DNA from: Vampirovibrionales bacterium
GTDB lineage: Bacteria > Cyanobacteriota > Vampirovibrionia > Vampirovibrionales > Vampirovibrionaceae
Assembly: GCA_029866025.1 (NCBI GenBank)
Contig: JARXAD010000003.1
Coordinates: 62,001 to 126,000, forward strand
Reading direction: 5' to 3'
DNA length: 64,000 nucleotides
Part shown: positions 32,087 through 42,276 of the stretch, piece after piece
How positions within the stretch are numbered: the stretch's first letter is position 1
Layout: each line of letters opens with the position of its first letter
Position numbers and translations under genes: made by a program
The notes under the pieces: model-generated
Database searches by the model: none
Told to the model about the DNA's origin: nothing
What the model saw: the letters and a program-made list of their open reading frames with translations, nothing else

Positions 32087-33130
32087 TCACGGTGCTTTGC
32101 TAATGGGGCGTAATTGAGCTTCTAGGCGCTGGGCCATAGCAGCCACGGTGTAATGCTCTCGCCGATTGAGCAAATAGGCTTTCACCGAAGCGTAAAATGC
32201 TGCATCGCTGTAAAGCCGCTTTAGGTGGGCCTGTAATTCGTCATCGCTCGTGTAAAACAGCGGGTATTCCTCCCCCAGTTGCTCTTTTCGCACCGGTCCT
32301 GGGTTGGCTAAAACGGGAATACCGCGCGCCATACCTTCCATGGGTTTAATACTGCCCGCCCAAGCGGATTCAGGCTGCTCGTTGGCCAGTAGCACACTAC
32401 AAGCACTTACCGCGTGATGCATTTCGGCAAAAGGTACGGGTGGTAGTACCATTATTTCACTGCGATCCACGGGTATGTCTACTCGGCCTGCCATCACCAA
32501 CGTAAGGCTAGGAATGGCGGCCTTTAAGGCATCGTAGCAGCGTAAAAAAGCATTAGGGCGTGTGTGTTCCACAATGCGGCCAAAATAACCCACCGTAAAC
32601 CCATAACCCATGCGGGCTTTGTATTGAAAGATTTTAGCGTTGTCTTCGGCCTCAAAAAAATGAGGTGCCAAGGTTTGGCCAATGTTAATGACCTGCTGGG
32701 GGGCAATCATATCGGTAGGGAAATTATGATGAAAATACCCATCAATGCCGCCGGCTAGTGTGGTTAGGTTCTCCAATCCGTATTTCCACGCCTCGGTAAA
32801 GGCTAGCACAGCTTTGGCTTCTCTGAACACGGTCTCATCGTAGGGACTAGCCACCGCTAGCTTGGGCTGTGGGCACGCCGCAAACACCTCCCAGTTATTA
32901 CGTATAATATACAGGTCGCAATCTGGTCGAGGGGCTTCAATGCGTTTTTTGGTAAGACCATAGCCACTAATCGCCGGATTAAAAAGCTGGTTGTTGTAGT
33001 AAACCTGGGCAAACTGGCTTAACGCCGTTAAAAAAGAAATTTCATTAATTTTATCACCACGATTGGGTTCTAGTTGGGTTTGATTACCCAGGACGTAATA
33101 AATTTTTAAGGGAGAAGAAGCAGTTGTCAT
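32087..33130 (-). CDS. glycosyltransferase-like protein
   Basis: GYFGRIVEHTRPNAFLRCYDALKAAIPSLTLVMAGRVD; KPMEGMARGIPVLANPGPVR. Confidence 0.75.
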   Translation of the reverse strand: MTTASSPLKIYYVLGNQTQLEPNRGDKINEISFLTALSQFAQVYYNNQLFNPAISGYGLTKKRIEAPRPDCDLYIIRNNWEVFAACPQPKLAVASPYDETVFREAKAVLAFTEAWKYGLENLTTLAGGIDGYFHHNFPTDMIAPQQVINIGQTLAPHFFEAEDNAKIFQYKARMGYGFTVGYFGRIVEHTRPNAFLRCYDALKAAIPSLTLVMAGRVDIPVDRSEIMVLPPVPFAEMHHAVSACSVLLANEQPESAWAGSIKPMEGMARGIPVLANPGPVRKEQLGEEYPLFYTSDDELQAHLKRLYSDAAFYASVKAYLLNRREHYTVAAMAQRLEAQLRPISKAP

Positions 33131-33145
33131 CAGGGCAGCATCTAT

Positions 33146-34417
33146 TTACCTAGACAATAATTGGTGAAAGGCCAAGGCCGTGGCTTGGCGAGTAAATTGA
33201 TGAATGTAATCAATGTTGGGCTGCACCCTTTCCAAATCACCCCCCTGCCAACGCCTTAGCAAGCCTTCCAGGGCAGCGGCCACGGCTTCAACATCATTGT
33301 ATTGGGCCACGGTAGATAAACCTGTTGGCTCTAAGAAGGCTTCCAAGTCGTTCTCACGGTGAGGGGTTGACCGATGAATAAGTGCCAGCATGGGCTTGTG
33401 TAAGCCCATCGTGTCAAACACCTTACCCCCCGTCGCATCCGGCAGCGATGAAATATGCAACAGCACATCGGCGGCAAGTAGGGCCTTCAAGGTGTCCTCG
33501 TAGGGCAACACGCCTCCATGAGTAAAGGCAACACCCTCTACAGAAGGTTTATAGCCCTTGGTTTTTCCGTAAAACACGACATGCAGCTGATTGGGGAGCA
33601 ATCGCCCGTCATCCTTCAACAGTTGAAGGGCCGCAAAAAAGACCTCGGGGGTTCGATTGCCATAAAAACTACCGGCATAGGCAATCGTAAAAGGGGCGTT
33701 GGGCTCTTTTGGCTTTGCTAAAGCCCGAATACTCGCCATTTGCTCGTCATCAAAACCATTGGGTAGCACCCGTAATTTACAAGCCATTGCTTCAGGTAAA
33801 ACCGCTGTGTACTTGCATTTCAAGGCCTCGTTAATAACCCCAATATAGGTGGCGTCGTTAAATAATTGGCGTTCTAAGCCCTTATTGCAAGCGTGAATAA
33901 AGCCCCCTGTGGCGGCATTGGGATTCAAAGACCACTCGTCTCGCAAGTCCATAACCCATACGGCGTTGGGGTTTTGACGCTTAAGAGCTTGACCAATGAG
34001 GTGAGCCACCGGCGTTGGCGACGAAGACACAATGGCATCACACAGCTGAGGGTTATTCTTTAACCAGCGCTTTGCAGCCCAAGCCCACGGCAGGGTTTCA
34101 TCGGGCACCCACCACCGGTTAAGCCAAGCCGATGCCCAGTGCCACTTACCTAACAATTTTCGGATTTTTTGCGCCACCGGTGTGTAAGCAATCGGTATCA
34201 CCGTAACGCTTTCAGGCAATTCGGCAGCAAGCGAGGTATCCAATACGGCATCTTTGGGGGCTTGATGAGTCACAAGAGTAATGATCCAGCCCTGTTGAGC
34301 TAAATGCTTGGCCAATTTAGCCACCCGAATGGCTGCAATGCCGCCCAAAGGTGGGGCATGATACGCTACAATCACCAAGTGTTTGGCCACTGTCGTTTCA
34401 GAGAAATCGGGCGTCAT
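33146..34417 (-). CDS. GT4-like glycosyltransferase
   Basis: PPLGGIAAIRVAKLAKHLAQQGW; FTIAYAGSFYGNRTPEVFFAALQLL. Confidence 0.8.
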   Translation of the reverse strand: MTPDFSETTVAKHLVIVAYHAPPLGGIAAIRVAKLAKHLAQQGWIITLVTHQAPKDAVLDTSLAAELPESVTVIPIAYTPVAQKIRKLLGKWHWASAWLNRWWVPDETLPWAWAAKRWLKNNPQLCDAIVSSSPTPVAHLIGQALKRQNPNAVWVMDLRDEWSLNPNAATGGFIHACNKGLERQLFNDATYIGVINEALKCKYTAVLPEAMACKLRVLPNGFDDEQMASIRALAKPKEPNAPFTIAYAGSFYGNRTPEVFFAALQLLKDDGRLLPNQLHVVFYGKTKGYKPSVEGVAFTHGGVLPYEDTLKALLAADVLLHISSLPDATGGKVFDTMGLHKPMLALIHRSTPHRENDLEAFLEPTGLSTVAQYNDVEAVAAALEGLLRRWQGGDLERVQPNIDYIHQFTRQATALAFHQLLSR

Positions 34418-34422
34418 AGGGC

Positions 34423-35418
34423 TTACAGCCCGCTGGCCAATAAAACACTTGAAGAATTGACCGGCAATGAAGGCTTCGACTGTTTTAGGGCTTCGTTTAC
34501 CAGTCCTCGAACACCGGCATCCACCGTAACCTTGGGGGCAAAGCCCAACACGCTTTGGGCGGCGGTAATACTCGCCACCGAATGACGAATATCGCCTTGA
34601 CGAGCGGGATTAAAGGTAACAGGCAGTGTGTAGCCAAAGGCATCGCTAACGGCTTGCAATAAAGCCAGCACGCTAATGGCGTGGCCGGTGCCAATGTTAA
34701 GCACGGTTGGGTTGGGCGTATTGGGGTTGATCGTTGTCTTAGCCGCCAGCAGGTTGGCCTGCACAATATCGCTGACATGAATAAAATCGCGAGTTTGCAA
34801 GCCGTCGCCAAACACTAGGGGCGACGTTTTGGTTTGATAGGAGGCAATAAATTTAGATAGAACCGAAGAATACGGAGATTCTGCCTTTTGGCGGCTACCG
34901 TACACGTTAAAGTACCGTAGGGCCATAGTTTCCAGCCCCATGGTTTGGGCATAAAACTCGGCAGCCAGCTCATTTTGCAATTTGGTAACCGCATAGGGGG
35001 ATTTTGGCTTCGTTAGCAACGATTCGCTGGCAGCCACGGTGCCAATATCACCATACACAGCGCACGTAGAGCTAATGACCACACGTTTAACACCTGCCTT
35101 AGAAGATTCATAAAGCAGGGTATCGGTAGCTTGCGCGTTAATAGTGCGGTACGCCTCAGCCAGCTGAAAAGACTCATTCACCGACGTTTTGGCCGCTAAA
35201 TGAAACACCCAATCCGTGCTGGGCAAATAGGGTAAATAACTGTCAGGCTGGCAAATGTCACCGTGTACCAGGGTAATAGCGTTGCGAACGGTTGCTAAAT
35301 TTTCAAGGTTACCCGAGGATAAATCATCCAGCACCACCACGCTGTGGCCGTCGGCCACCAGGCCCTCTACCAAATGAGACCCAATAAATCCGGCGCCACC
35401 CGTTACCAAAGCCTGCAT
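34423..35418 (-). CDS. NAD-dependent epimerase/dehydratase (UDP-sugar 4-epimerase-like)
   Basis: ALVTGGAGFIGSHLVEGL, SSTCAVYGD, PYAVTKLQNE, ARQGDIRHSVA. Confidence 0.9.
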   Translation of the reverse strand: MQALVTGGAGFIGSHLVEGLVADGHSVVVLDDLSSGNLENLATVRNAITLVHGDICQPDSYLPYLPSTDWVFHLAAKTSVNESFQLAEAYRTINAQATDTLLYESSKAGVKRVVISSTCAVYGDIGTVAASESLLTKPKSPYAVTKLQNELAAEFYAQTMGLETMALRYFNVYGSRQKAESPYSSVLSKFIASYQTKTSPLVFGDGLQTRDFIHVSDIVQANLLAAKTTINPNTPNPTVLNIGTGHAISVLALLQAVSDAFGYTLPVTFNPARQGDIRHSVASITAAQSVLGFAPKVTVDAGVRGLVNEALKQSKPSLPVNSSSVLLASGL

Positions 35419-35480
35419 AACCGAACCTTTACCAAACTGTAGCTGCCATTATAAAGCCAAACAAGGGAGTAATCTACCAA

Positions 35481-36851
35481 CTAGGCTACTGGTAAAGGCT
35501 CTTGCACCAATGACGGAGAGGCATTGGTCTGTAACGAAGCCTGTAAAGCCGCAAAAATAGGCGCATTAACCCCTAGGGTGGTTAAGACGCTAGGGCCACC
35601 TTGAGCCGCTAATTGCTGCGCATAGTGCATATGGTTGGTCAGCACCGAATGACGATCAGGCGCCGCTAGGCCCCAGCCGCCCACGTAAGGTGTATCGGTA
35701 TTAGGGTCGTACCACCACTCGGCAGGAATGTCGTTACGGCAAAGGCGCAAGAATCGCTGAGCCACAGCAGCAGGGGCCCATTGTTGACGAACATACTGTT
35801 GAGCCGACAACCCAAGGGCTTTGCGTCGTGGAGCATCCGAAATTAAAGCGTGTAAGTTGTCCACCAAGGCGTCGGGGGGCCCTGTCATGGCGGGGGGAAT
35901 GAAGCTGGGCGTCATCGTGGCAGCCATTAAATCGTGTTCTAAGCCACACACCACGGTGGGCACGCCGTAATAGGCGGCTTCGGTAGCCAAGCCTGCCAAA
36001 AAAGTATCGCTGTAGAGCTCGTCTACCAAAATATCGGTTTTCTGTAGGTAGGAAATCACCTGGTGGTTGGGCACATTCACCAGCTCAACAAAATCAATGG
36101 CATGCCCCTCAGTCTTCAGGGTTTCAATGGCTGCCCTAACGGCGGGTGTCCCCTTAGTTTTTTGAATACTCGGCGCATGCAAAATTCGAACTGGATCGCC
36201 CGCCGCAGGGCTTTGAGTGCTTACTGATTCTTCGCCCGAAAAAGGAATCCCCACTGCAGACCACTGAACCACTGGCTTTTTGTGCAACAGGCTGGTGGGC
36301 GGGTGATTGACCACCACATCGGCAGTGCGCTCAATGGCCGTTATGCTGGCCACACGGTCCTGGGTTCGTATGGCTAGGGTTTCGGGCGTGTCGTCTTGAT
36401 AATTACCATTTAAATAGGGCGGACGAGCATCGGAGCCGTGGAACACATAAATAACGGTTTTACCCCAAGCCTTTAGCAGGGCAATGTCTCGATAGCGACG
36501 CTTGCCTACAAAGGCACCATCAAAAGTGGTTCGGTAGCCATAAATAAACACATCGTGGGTTAAGGCCATATACGCAAACACAAGCCACTGCAAGGCCGTT
36601 AACAGTAGTCTTAAATAACTACGCTCTACGCTCTTTTTCTTTTTAATGGCATCGGATCGTAGAATGATGGGCGCCACCCACTGTTGTAAGGCACTCGGCT
36701 TGTGGTAAGCAAACTTATGGGGCACCGGCTCGAAAAAGGTGTTGGGCACGCCCAAGGCATCAAAGCCTGCTTTTAGGTGACGATAATACCCGGCCACTTC
36801 GCTAAGGCCCATAAAGATGCGGGGCTGCCGTTTTTTGGTGTAAAAAGCCAT
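35481..36851 (-). CDS. glycosyltransferase-like protein
   Basis: 456 aa; VRILHAPSIQKTKGTPAVRAAIETLKTEGHAIDFVELVNVPNHQVISYLQKTDILVDEL. Confidence 0.7.
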   Translation of the reverse strand: MAFYTKKRQPRIFMGLSEVAGYYRHLKAGFDALGVPNTFFEPVPHKFAYHKPSALQQWVAPIILRSDAIKKKKSVERSYLRLLLTALQWLVFAYMALTHDVFIYGYRTTFDGAFVGKRRYRDIALLKAWGKTVIYVFHGSDARPPYLNGNYQDDTPETLAIRTQDRVASITAIERTADVVVNHPPTSLLHKKPVVQWSAVGIPFSGEESVSTQSPAAGDPVRILHAPSIQKTKGTPAVRAAIETLKTEGHAIDFVELVNVPNHQVISYLQKTDILVDELYSDTFLAGLATEAAYYGVPTVVCGLEHDLMAATMTPSFIPPAMTGPPDALVDNLHALISDAPRRKALGLSAQQYVRQQWAPAAVAQRFLRLCRNDIPAEWWYDPNTDTPYVGGWGLAAPDRHSVLTNHMHYAQQLAAQGGPSVLTTLGVNAPIFAALQASLQTNASPSLVQEPLPVA

Positions 36852-37018
36852 GGCGGCGGCGTTACTCCTGCGTAGTACTCAACCTATTCACACCCCAGTT
36901 GTACCAAAAACCCAGGTCATGCCGCCAGCCTTGTTCTTGCCTGTGGGAGCTGTCAGTGTTATTTTCACCTTGGTTTCTACCCTATCCGACTTTGTTCTTC
37001 GAGACTCTCCTCCGCATT

Positions 37019-38872
37019 ATGGCTATTTTAAAAGACATTAAAGAAAACCTCGGTGGTGCCACTTCCTATAAAGAAGATTTGCAGCTTTACCGACGTTTAC
37101 TTACCCTACTAAACCCTCACTGGAAGCGTTTTAGCATTAGTGTTGCGGCTAGCATACCCGTGGCGGCTATGGGCGGGGTGCTTACGTATTTAAGCGGCAC
37201 CTTGGTAGATGAATTACTACAGCACAATAATATCGGTGTTTTAAAACTGGTTCCCTTGGTTATTTTAGCCAGCGCCCTTATTGAAGGCGTGTTTACCTAC
37301 ATTAGCAATTACCAAAGCAATTATGTGGGGACTTCCATTAGCCAAAGCTTGCGTAAGGGGCTGTTTGATAAGTTGATTGTGGAAGATATTCAATACATTT
37401 TTAAAAATACCCCCGGTGATTTACTGAGCCGCTACTACACCGATCCGGGCCGTGTGCAAGCCGCCATTGTGGATAACTTGCAATCACTGATTTTAGAAAG
37501 CATGAGCATTGTAGCCTTTAGCGTGGTGTTACTCACACGCAGCTGGCAGCTGGCCATTGCGGCGCTGGCCATTATTTCCCTCATTATTTTCCCCATTCAA
37601 ATTATTTCTAAAAAAATTCGCACACTCGATTTTCAAAATCAAAAAATTGCCGGCGCTTTGTACGATGTGTTTTACGAAGCAGTGGTGGGCGCACCTGTTA
37701 TTGCGGTGTTTAACCTGCAACAAGCCCAATCCAAACGTTTTGATAAAGTGCTACAAGAGTTTTTTGTTAACACCATGAGAATGACACGCGCCAGCATTGT
37801 GCTTAAGCCCATTCTTCAGGCCATTTCAGCCCTAGGCGTGGCTGGTATTTTATCGGTAGGGGCCATACTGGTCGAGCGTCACACCTTAACCGCTGGCCAA
37901 CTTACCAGCTTTTTGATTGCTTTAATATTGCTATACAAACCCATTAAAAACGTGGGTGGCATTATTAGTAAAATTCAGCGTGTTTTTGCCCCTGCCGAAC
38001 GGGTGTTTGAAAAACTGGGGCGAGCCTCCACCATTACCGATGGCCCCAATCCCATTGCTGTGAATCAGTTTGAATCCCTTACCTTTGAGGACGTAAGCTA
38101 CAGCTACCAAGAAGACGCCAGCAGCCCTGTGCTCAATCACATTAACCTAACCGTCAAACCTGGCGAAACCATTGCTTTGGTGGGTCGCAGCGGCGGTGGT
38201 AAATCCACCTTTGTTAATTTAATTCCACGTTTTATGGACCCCACCGGCGGCCGCCTGCTACTAAATGGCCATGATATGAAAGACGTGAGCCTGCATGATT
38301 TACGCAATCTTATCGCCATGGTTAATCAACAAACGGTACTATTCAGAGGTAGCCTTGAAGAAAACGTGCGCTTAGGCAACGCTAGCGCCACCCAAGAACA
38401 ATTAGACAAAGCCTTTGAAGTGGCCAACCTCAATGAAATGCTTTCCATGCGTCTTTCTGGCTCTGATAGTGACGCAGGGCCTGGCGGGGCCTACTTATCG
38501 GGCGGGCAGCGCCAGCGAGTCAGTATTGCTCGTGCGTTGATTAAAAATGCGCCTATTCTCATTTTAGATGAAGCCACTAGTGCGCTGGATAACGAAAGCG
38601 AAGCCTTTATTCAAGACGCCTTTAAAGAGCTCTCGGCAGGCAAAACCGTGTTTGTCATTGCCCACCGTTTAAGCAGCGTGCTCATGGCCGACCGCATTTT
38701 GGTAATGGATAAAGGTCACATTGTGGAATGCGGTAATCACAATGAATTGATGGCGCTTAAAGGGCTGTATTCTCACCTGTTTGAGCTGCAATTTAGGCAC
38801 CTCAATGCTGACGATACCAATCCTTATTTAATGAACACCGCAGCGTTACCTCCGTTGCCACAACCCGTCTAA
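37019..38872 (+). CDS. MsbA-like ABC exporter (TM + ATPase)
   Basis: Six TM plus GRSGGGKSTFVNLIPRF, YLSGGQRQRVSIARAL, LILDEATSALD; ATG at 37019. Confidence 0.92.
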   Translation: MAILKDIKENLGGATSYKEDLQLYRRLLTLLNPHWKRFSISVAASIPVAAMGGVLTYLSGTLVDELLQHNNIGVLKLVPLVILASALIEGVFTYISNYQSNYVGTSISQSLRKGLFDKLIVEDIQYIFKNTPGDLLSRYYTDPGRVQAAIVDNLQSLILESMSIVAFSVVLLTRSWQLAIAALAIISLIIFPIQIISKKIRTLDFQNQKIAGALYDVFYEAVVGAPVIAVFNLQQAQSKRFDKVLQEFFVNTMRMTRASIVLKPILQAISALGVAGILSVGAILVERHTLTAGQLTSFLIALILLYKPIKNVGGIISKIQRVFAPAERVFEKLGRASTITDGPNPIAVNQFESLTFEDVSYSYQEDASSPVLNHINLTVKPGETIALVGRSGGGKSTFVNLIPRFMDPTGGRLLLNGHDMKDVSLHDLRNLIAMVNQQTVLFRGSLEENVRLGNASATQEQLDKAFEVANLNEMLSMRLSGSDSDAGPGGAYLSGGQRQRVSIARALIKNAPILILDEATSALDNESEAFIQDAFKELSAGKTVFVIAHRLSSVLMADRILVMDKGHIVECGNHNELMALKGLYSHLFELQFRHLNADDTNPYLMNTAALPPLPQPV

Positions 38873-39161
38873 AGCACAGCAAACTCAACCTACATACACC
38901 ATGGCTGGGGCCAATGCCCATGACTGCTAAAAATTAAATGCAACGCCGTAGTATATGACGTGGTGACATTCGGCAAACAGGTTCTAAAATTGGTTTACCT
39001 TAGGGCCTTCAGTTAGCCCGCTTCTATCAAACACCGGCTTTAGGGGCATTTATTCCTCATCGCCCAAGCTAGGCAGGGTTATTGCAATGGGGTTGTTATT
39101 GTTGTTTTTGATGGTGGATAACACAAGCAACTCCCTAGCCTTGGGACAATGTGTATTACGC

Positions 39162-40733
39162 CTAGACCAACATAACCCTCGAATCGCTGGGAGTAGAAGC
39201 CCCAAACAACACCTGCCAACCGCACTCATGCAAATCTTCAGCTTGCTGGGCATTTGATTGGGCCATGACCTGAGCCGCCAGCGCATGACGCTTATCCGGC
39301 GCTTCCACCAAGTTGATAATGGCCGTCGCTGCTTCCGTGGGGGTATTAACCAAAATGGCTGTGGCGTATTGATTTTGAGCCCCGTTAAAGGGCTGCACCA
39401 CGGGCCAGCAACGAACAATAGGAATGGCACCACTGGCCATGCCTTGCAGCACTGTTTCGTGAGTGCCTTCTCGCCAACTGGTGGAAAGCACAAAGCCCAT
39501 GCGTGTAAACACAGGTGGCAAATCGGTGGTGTAGGGCGAGTAGTCAATGGCATCCGCTAGTGTTAAGGCCTTTATTTGCTGAGTAAAACGTGCCTTGGCA
39601 TCCCAATTTTCGGGTTGATTCAGCACCACCGCATCATCAAAGGGTTGGCCCACCAGCAACAATCGCCACGGGTGTTGCGGCGCACGATGACGCAGCTCGG
39701 CGAGTAATTCCAAGGCAAAAATTGGATCTTTATTGGCGTTGTTATAACCAATCAAGCCCAGTGTGGTGGCAGCGTTGCTTGTTTTTGGTAAAGAAAAAGG
39801 TTCTAAATTCTGCTGATTTTTAATGACCCAATGCCGCAGGTAAGGATGCTTGGTACTTAGCTGCCGCTGAGCATTCACGGCATCAAAATTATGCTGGCAC
39901 ACTGTAACAAAATCACTGACGGCGGACCAATTAATACAATACAAGTAATACGAATACGCCTCCACGCTATGCAAGCGTATAATTAGGCGCTTACCTGGTT
40001 GATGCAGATGAGACAACCAAATGGCGGCGCTTTTGGCCCACTCCACCACCAGGGTATCGCTGGCTTCATACCACGTTCTAAATAAGGGGCACACGTCATC
40101 CACAATGGCCCACAGGGCTTCGGGCGTAGCCTTCCCAGAAAACAACACCTCAAACAAGCGGGGCTCGGCAGCCTGCAGAAAAGCATCCCACTCAAAGGTT
40201 TTTACGGTGTAAGAGGAGGCTGGATCGTGGGCCAGTTTCTCAATAACGGGTTGAATAAAATGCCAGTTGTTATTGGTCACAAAGAAAATCTTTTGGCTGT
40301 TTGCTTGCGGGGTTAAGTCGTGAGGAAAGGCTTTGAAGGAGCCGCGCAGGTGCTTGGCCAAAGGGGTTTCATCCCATTGTTCTGCCAGTGTTGGATGACT
40401 AAAAAAAGCATGCGAATAGGTAGCCGTTAACAGCGGCTGAGACGCCACAAATCCACTCCCTGATTGAAAATCGTATAAGGCGGTTTTAAAGGCAGTCAGT
40501 GTTAAATCAGAGGGATTAAAATCATAGGCCGTGGGTTGTTTTTTTTGAAAGGTAAGCCACGATACGGTTTTTAAAAAAATTCCCGTAATGCCGGTGGGGT
40601 AGTAAGATTTTAAGAAGCGCAAAGCTGCTGCATGAGATGGATTAAAGAGCAACAGCACCCACGCTGTTTTTTTTGCAGCCGCCACGGTGCCGCAAAACAC
40701 ATGACCAAAAAATGAATACTTGAGACGAGTCAT
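39162..40733 (-). CDS. glycosyltransferase-like protein
   Basis: LGLIGYNNANKDPIFALELLAELRHRAPQHPWRLLLVGQP; FVLSTSWREGTHETVLQGMASGAIPIV. Confidence 0.75.
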   Translation of the reverse strand: MTRLKYSFFGHVFCGTVAAAKKTAWVLLLFNPSHAAALRFLKSYYPTGITGIFLKTVSWLTFQKKQPTAYDFNPSDLTLTAFKTALYDFQSGSGFVASQPLLTATYSHAFFSHPTLAEQWDETPLAKHLRGSFKAFPHDLTPQANSQKIFFVTNNNWHFIQPVIEKLAHDPASSYTVKTFEWDAFLQAAEPRLFEVLFSGKATPEALWAIVDDVCPLFRTWYEASDTLVVEWAKSAAIWLSHLHQPGKRLIIRLHSVEAYSYYLYCINWSAVSDFVTVCQHNFDAVNAQRQLSTKHPYLRHWVIKNQQNLEPFSLPKTSNAATTLGLIGYNNANKDPIFALELLAELRHRAPQHPWRLLLVGQPFDDAVVLNQPENWDAKARFTQQIKALTLADAIDYSPYTTDLPPVFTRMGFVLSTSWREGTHETVLQGMASGAIPIVRCWPVVQPFNGAQNQYATAILVNTPTEAATAIINLVEAPDKRHALAAQVMAQSNAQQAEDLHECGWQVLFGASTPSDSRVMLV

Positions 40734-40762
40734 GAATAAAACAGCCCTAAAAAATAAAAAAC

Positions 40763-42013
40763 CTAGCCCGCTGGTTTATTAACGCCTTGGCTACCAGGGA
40801 AACAATACTTCAGGTAAAAACTTTTGGGCACACGGTCTAGTTTGTACATGAGCCAGAAAAAGGGGCGGGCTTTTTCAAAAAAGGGCTTGTAGGTTTTAAA
40901 CTCCGTGTAGGGCACCAGTGGCAAATCCAACACCCGCTCAAATTCTTCATCGCTAAAGCCTAAGCGAGTTTTCACCAACTGAATCACATCCGCTTCGCAC
41001 TGAGGAGGCTTAGCCATTTCGGCGAGGGCTTCATCCCGAGTCATTTGACCGCTGCGGGTACACGCGGCAAAACCCAACATGCGCATATCGTAACTGGTGC
41101 GCCGTGGAATGAAATAGCTGTGATAAAAGGCAGTAAAGCGATTTTCTAAATGGTGGCCGCCATACCATTCCCAGCCAAACTCTTGAGCGAGAAATTTTTT
41201 GGTGGCTTCTTTGTCATAATCCAAGTGGTACAAGGGCCGTAGCTGAGCAATACCACTAAAGGCCGTCCATTTTATAAAGTTAAACAGGTCTAAATTGGGA
41301 TAGGTTTTAAGGGGCATGGTTCCGTATTGTTTATGCACACTTTTAACGTACTGGCCATCAAAATAAATCCATCCGTGAGGCGAAACGCCTTCAGTTCTAA
41401 AAGAATGGCCATTAATAATGTAAGGAATGTTGTATTTTTCCGCAGCTTTGTAGCAAGTGGCCGCCAAGGCAATATCAGTCGGGGCCTCAATATCTTTAAC
41501 GCCCGAGAGCATAAAAGCCCGGCAAATATCGTTGTATTCGCGGCTATCGGCCACAATGGTAAACAGCTCTACGTCTAATTTATTCAACACTTTGTAAATA
41601 TTTTGCGTAGCAATGGGGGAGTTCCACGTGTTATCAAAGTGGGCCGCTAGGGGACGCAGGCCCCATTGTTTTAGCTGCCACACCAAATAAGAACTATCGC
41701 ATCCGCCACTGACGCCAATAACGCAATCAAAAGCGTTGTTTTTGCCTCGCTCTTTCATTTGGGCCACTTGGGCCATTAAAATCTCGTGACCCTTAGCCCC
41801 GGTGGGATACTGGGCGTCCATCACATCGTGTAAATTACAGTAATTACACACGCCTTGGGCGTCAAACACAATGCTGGGGGTAGATTCATCGTAAATACAT
41901 CGGCTACACACTTGCCCTGTAGTACTTTTTTTGTAGTTGGGGGGCGTAATAAATTGTTGTGCCGTGGTATTAGCAAAGGTAGATAAGGCTTCAGGCATTA
42001 GCTCTAGGGTCAT
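40763..42013 (-). CDS. N-acetyl sugar amidotransferase (WbpG/PseA-like)
   Basis: CSRCIYDESTPSIVFDAQGVCNYCNLHD; DCVIGVSGGCDSSYLVWQLKQWGLRPLAAHFDNTW. Confidence 0.85.
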   Translation of the reverse strand: MTLELMPEALSTFANTTAQQFITPPNYKKSTTGQVCSRCIYDESTPSIVFDAQGVCNYCNLHDVMDAQYPTGAKGHEILMAQVAQMKERGKNNAFDCVIGVSGGCDSSYLVWQLKQWGLRPLAAHFDNTWNSPIATQNIYKVLNKLDVELFTIVADSREYNDICRAFMLSGVKDIEAPTDIALAATCYKAAEKYNIPYIINGHSFRTEGVSPHGWIYFDGQYVKSVHKQYGTMPLKTYPNLDLFNFIKWTAFSGIAQLRPLYHLDYDKEATKKFLAQEFGWEWYGGHHLENRFTAFYHSYFIPRRTSYDMRMLGFAACTRSGQMTRDEALAEMAKPPQCEADVIQLVKTRLGFSDEEFERVLDLPLVPYTEFKTYKPFFEKARPFFWLMYKLDRVPKSFYLKYCFPGSQGVNKPAG

Positions 42014-42276
42014 CCCAAAAATTCCTACACAATTATTACGGAGCAGAAGGTCTTACTCTATCATAAATGCCCGACAGCATTAGATGGATGCCTTTATGCC
42101 TTTGTGAAGTAATAATGATGCAAGTCTAACGCACTTGTAACGACTTTTACCTTGCATCAACCTTGTGGTGCTTAACACACTTACACACATTTTGCACAAC
42201 ACATCACTTTCGGCGTCATTTGCTCTTTTTGCGTTACTAAGGCGTTAGGCGTCAGATGTGCTCTTAGCGTCATGGT

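Noticed and set aside
39050-39553. 167-aa minus ORF
   Set aside because: Mostly overlaps the glycosyltransferase gene in another frame; Pro/Arg-rich shadow-ORF composition
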